In this document: in pieces, positions 63,295-64,000 of the stretch
Position numbering within the stretch: the first letter of the stretch is position 1
Layout of the letters: each line of letters starts with the position of its first letter
Assembly: GCA_020635675.1 (NCBI GenBank)
Contig: JACJZJ010000002.1
Span: 310,001 to 374,000 of the forward strand
From: Flavobacteriales bacterium
GTDB lineage: Bacteria; Bacteroidota; Bacteroidia; Flavobacteriales_F; PHOS-HE28
DNA length: 64,000 nucleotides
Reading direction: 5' to 3'
Position numbers and translations under genes: made by a program
Notes under the pieces: generated by a model
Database searches by the model: none
What the model saw: the letters and a program-made list of their open reading frames with translations, nothing else
What the model was told of the DNA's origin: nothing

Positions 63295-64000
63295 TCACAA
63301 CTTGGCGATGGGATGGACCAATCCGGAGTAGCCGGCCAGTTCCATCTTGATCGATCCGACGAGCACCTTGGCCTGGGCCAGCACGGGCACCAGGTTGCCG
63401 TCATCGGTCACCCACACGTTCAGGTCATCGTTGGTGGCGAAGATGCGGCCCTCCTGCACCACCGGTTGAAAGCGGAGGCACTGATATCTGCCGCTGCGCA
63501 CCTTGATCGTTTCGCGGCCGACGAACTTCATCCGCAGTGGCCAGATCTCATCATCCAGGAATGTCTGGATCTCGAACACCTGTCCGGGTTCGGCGTGGCG
63601 CAGGTCCAGGGTCCGGGCGTAGTAGAACGCACTCAGCATGTCCTGCACATCGGCCGGCACGTCATGCGTCCGCTCCTTCTGGGTGCTCACCTGGCGCCGA
63701 TGCTGCATGTAGAGGTAGTCCTGGCTGAATTCGTAGCCACCCTCGCTCACGCGCCGCTGGAACACCCAGGGAAAGACACCCTTCTTGTCGAACCAGGTCT
63801 CATATCGGTCGTCCACCTTGTAGAACAGATCGAACGCACCCAGACTGCGGCCGGTACCGACGGCGTGCAGCATGGGACGACCCTGGATCTTGCGGTCCGT
63901 AGCCTGGAGCTCCACAGTGGCCTCTCCGGCGTTCATGAAGCCGTAGTGCACGATGAAATCCAACCGCTCACCGGCCTGGAAGGCGTTCTGTTGCAGTGTA
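63295..64000 (-). CDS. DUF3108 domain protein (5' end cut by window edge)
   Basis: The frame remains open to the window end, so the N-terminus is missing; the visible 235 residues begin LQQNAFQAGERLDFIVHYGF, typical of DUF3108. Further landmarks: GTGRSLGAFDLFYKVDDRYETWFDK, VFQRRVSEGGYEFSQDYLY, and NDDLNVWVTDDGNLVPVLAQAKVLVGSIKMEL. DUF3108 proteins are exported and probably form a beta-barrel-like periplasmic fold. The first open ATG/TTG in frame is internal and not the start. Confidence 0.88.
   Translation of the reverse strand, partial: TLQQNAFQAGERLDFIVHYGFMNAGEATVELQATDRKIQGRPMLHAVGTGRSLGAFDLFYKVDDRYETWFDKKGVFPWVFQRRVSEGGYEFSQDYLYMQHRRQVSTQKERTHDVPADVQDMLSAFYYARTLDLRHAEPGQVFEIQTFLDDEIWPLRMKFVGRETIKVRSGRYQCLRFQPVVQEGRIFATNDDLNVWVTDDGNLVPVLAQAKVLVGSIKMELAGYSGLVHPIAKL

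Overview
The window looks like a contiguous chromosomal segment of a high-G+C member of the Bacteroidota, most likely Flavobacteriales-like. Reasons: a fused MurF-alanine racemase, the long two-part IspG, a DUF4271-hemD-rnpA-yidD-S41 gene block, eight proteins with type IX secretion (T9SS) C-terminal sorting domains, a PorP/SprF protein, lipoproteins with short lipobox signals, and promoters of the Bacteroidota TAnnTTTG type. I see no rRNA, CRISPR array, prophage or complete insertion sequence. One tRNA is present, tRNA-Arg(CCU).

Layout. 1-3583 (minus): an unknown secreted protein, rsmI, an exported M28 peptidase and a conserved small protein. 3681-11377 (plus): thymidine kinase and MurF-Alr (4-bp overlap), a large secreted S8-type protein, and two glycosyltransferases. 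11343-16729 (minus): O-antigen-ligase-like protein, S41 protease, yidD, rnpA, hemD and DUF4271. 16789-21906: glutaryl-CoA dehydrogenase, an MgtC/DUF4010 membrane protein, a tandem universal stress protein, a CHAD protein and a Rieske lipoprotein. 22065-31395 is an accessory block rich in small T9SS-sorted secreted proteins. 31554-32416 is a foreign-looking patch: a low-G+C gene, a 24-bp perfect inverted repeat and a 30-bp perfect palindrome. 32417-37857 (minus): class I ribonucleotide reductase (nrdB, nrdA), DUF3109, DinB and tRNA-Arg. 38024-47018 (plus): AsmA-like protein, histidine kinase, HemW, cyclase, YjbR, DUF502, a coiled-coil exported protein and an EamA transporter. 46957-49757 (minus): a split redoxin / cytochrome-monooxygenase-like lipoprotein pair and DUF1223. 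Then ispG on plus.

The most unusual region is 51809-60460: seven tightly packed minus-strand genes encoding two lipoproteins with weak resemblance to planctomycete PSD1 (DUF1549)-type proteins, a Tat-type exported alkaline-phosphatase/DUF1501-like protein, a lipoprotein with a c-heme-like CX4CH motif, a small lipoprotein, a 1162-residue repeat protein with a T9SS type B sorting domain, and its likely PorP/SprF partner. I read it as a candidate cell-surface complex. The window ends with a small regulator/membrane-protein unit that has a textbook promoter, an M23 peptidase and a truncated DUF3108 gene.

Many starts were moved inward from the longest open frame, using signal peptides, family N-termini and operon overlaps. 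Long antisense open frames are abundant because of the G+C content and were treated as shadows.
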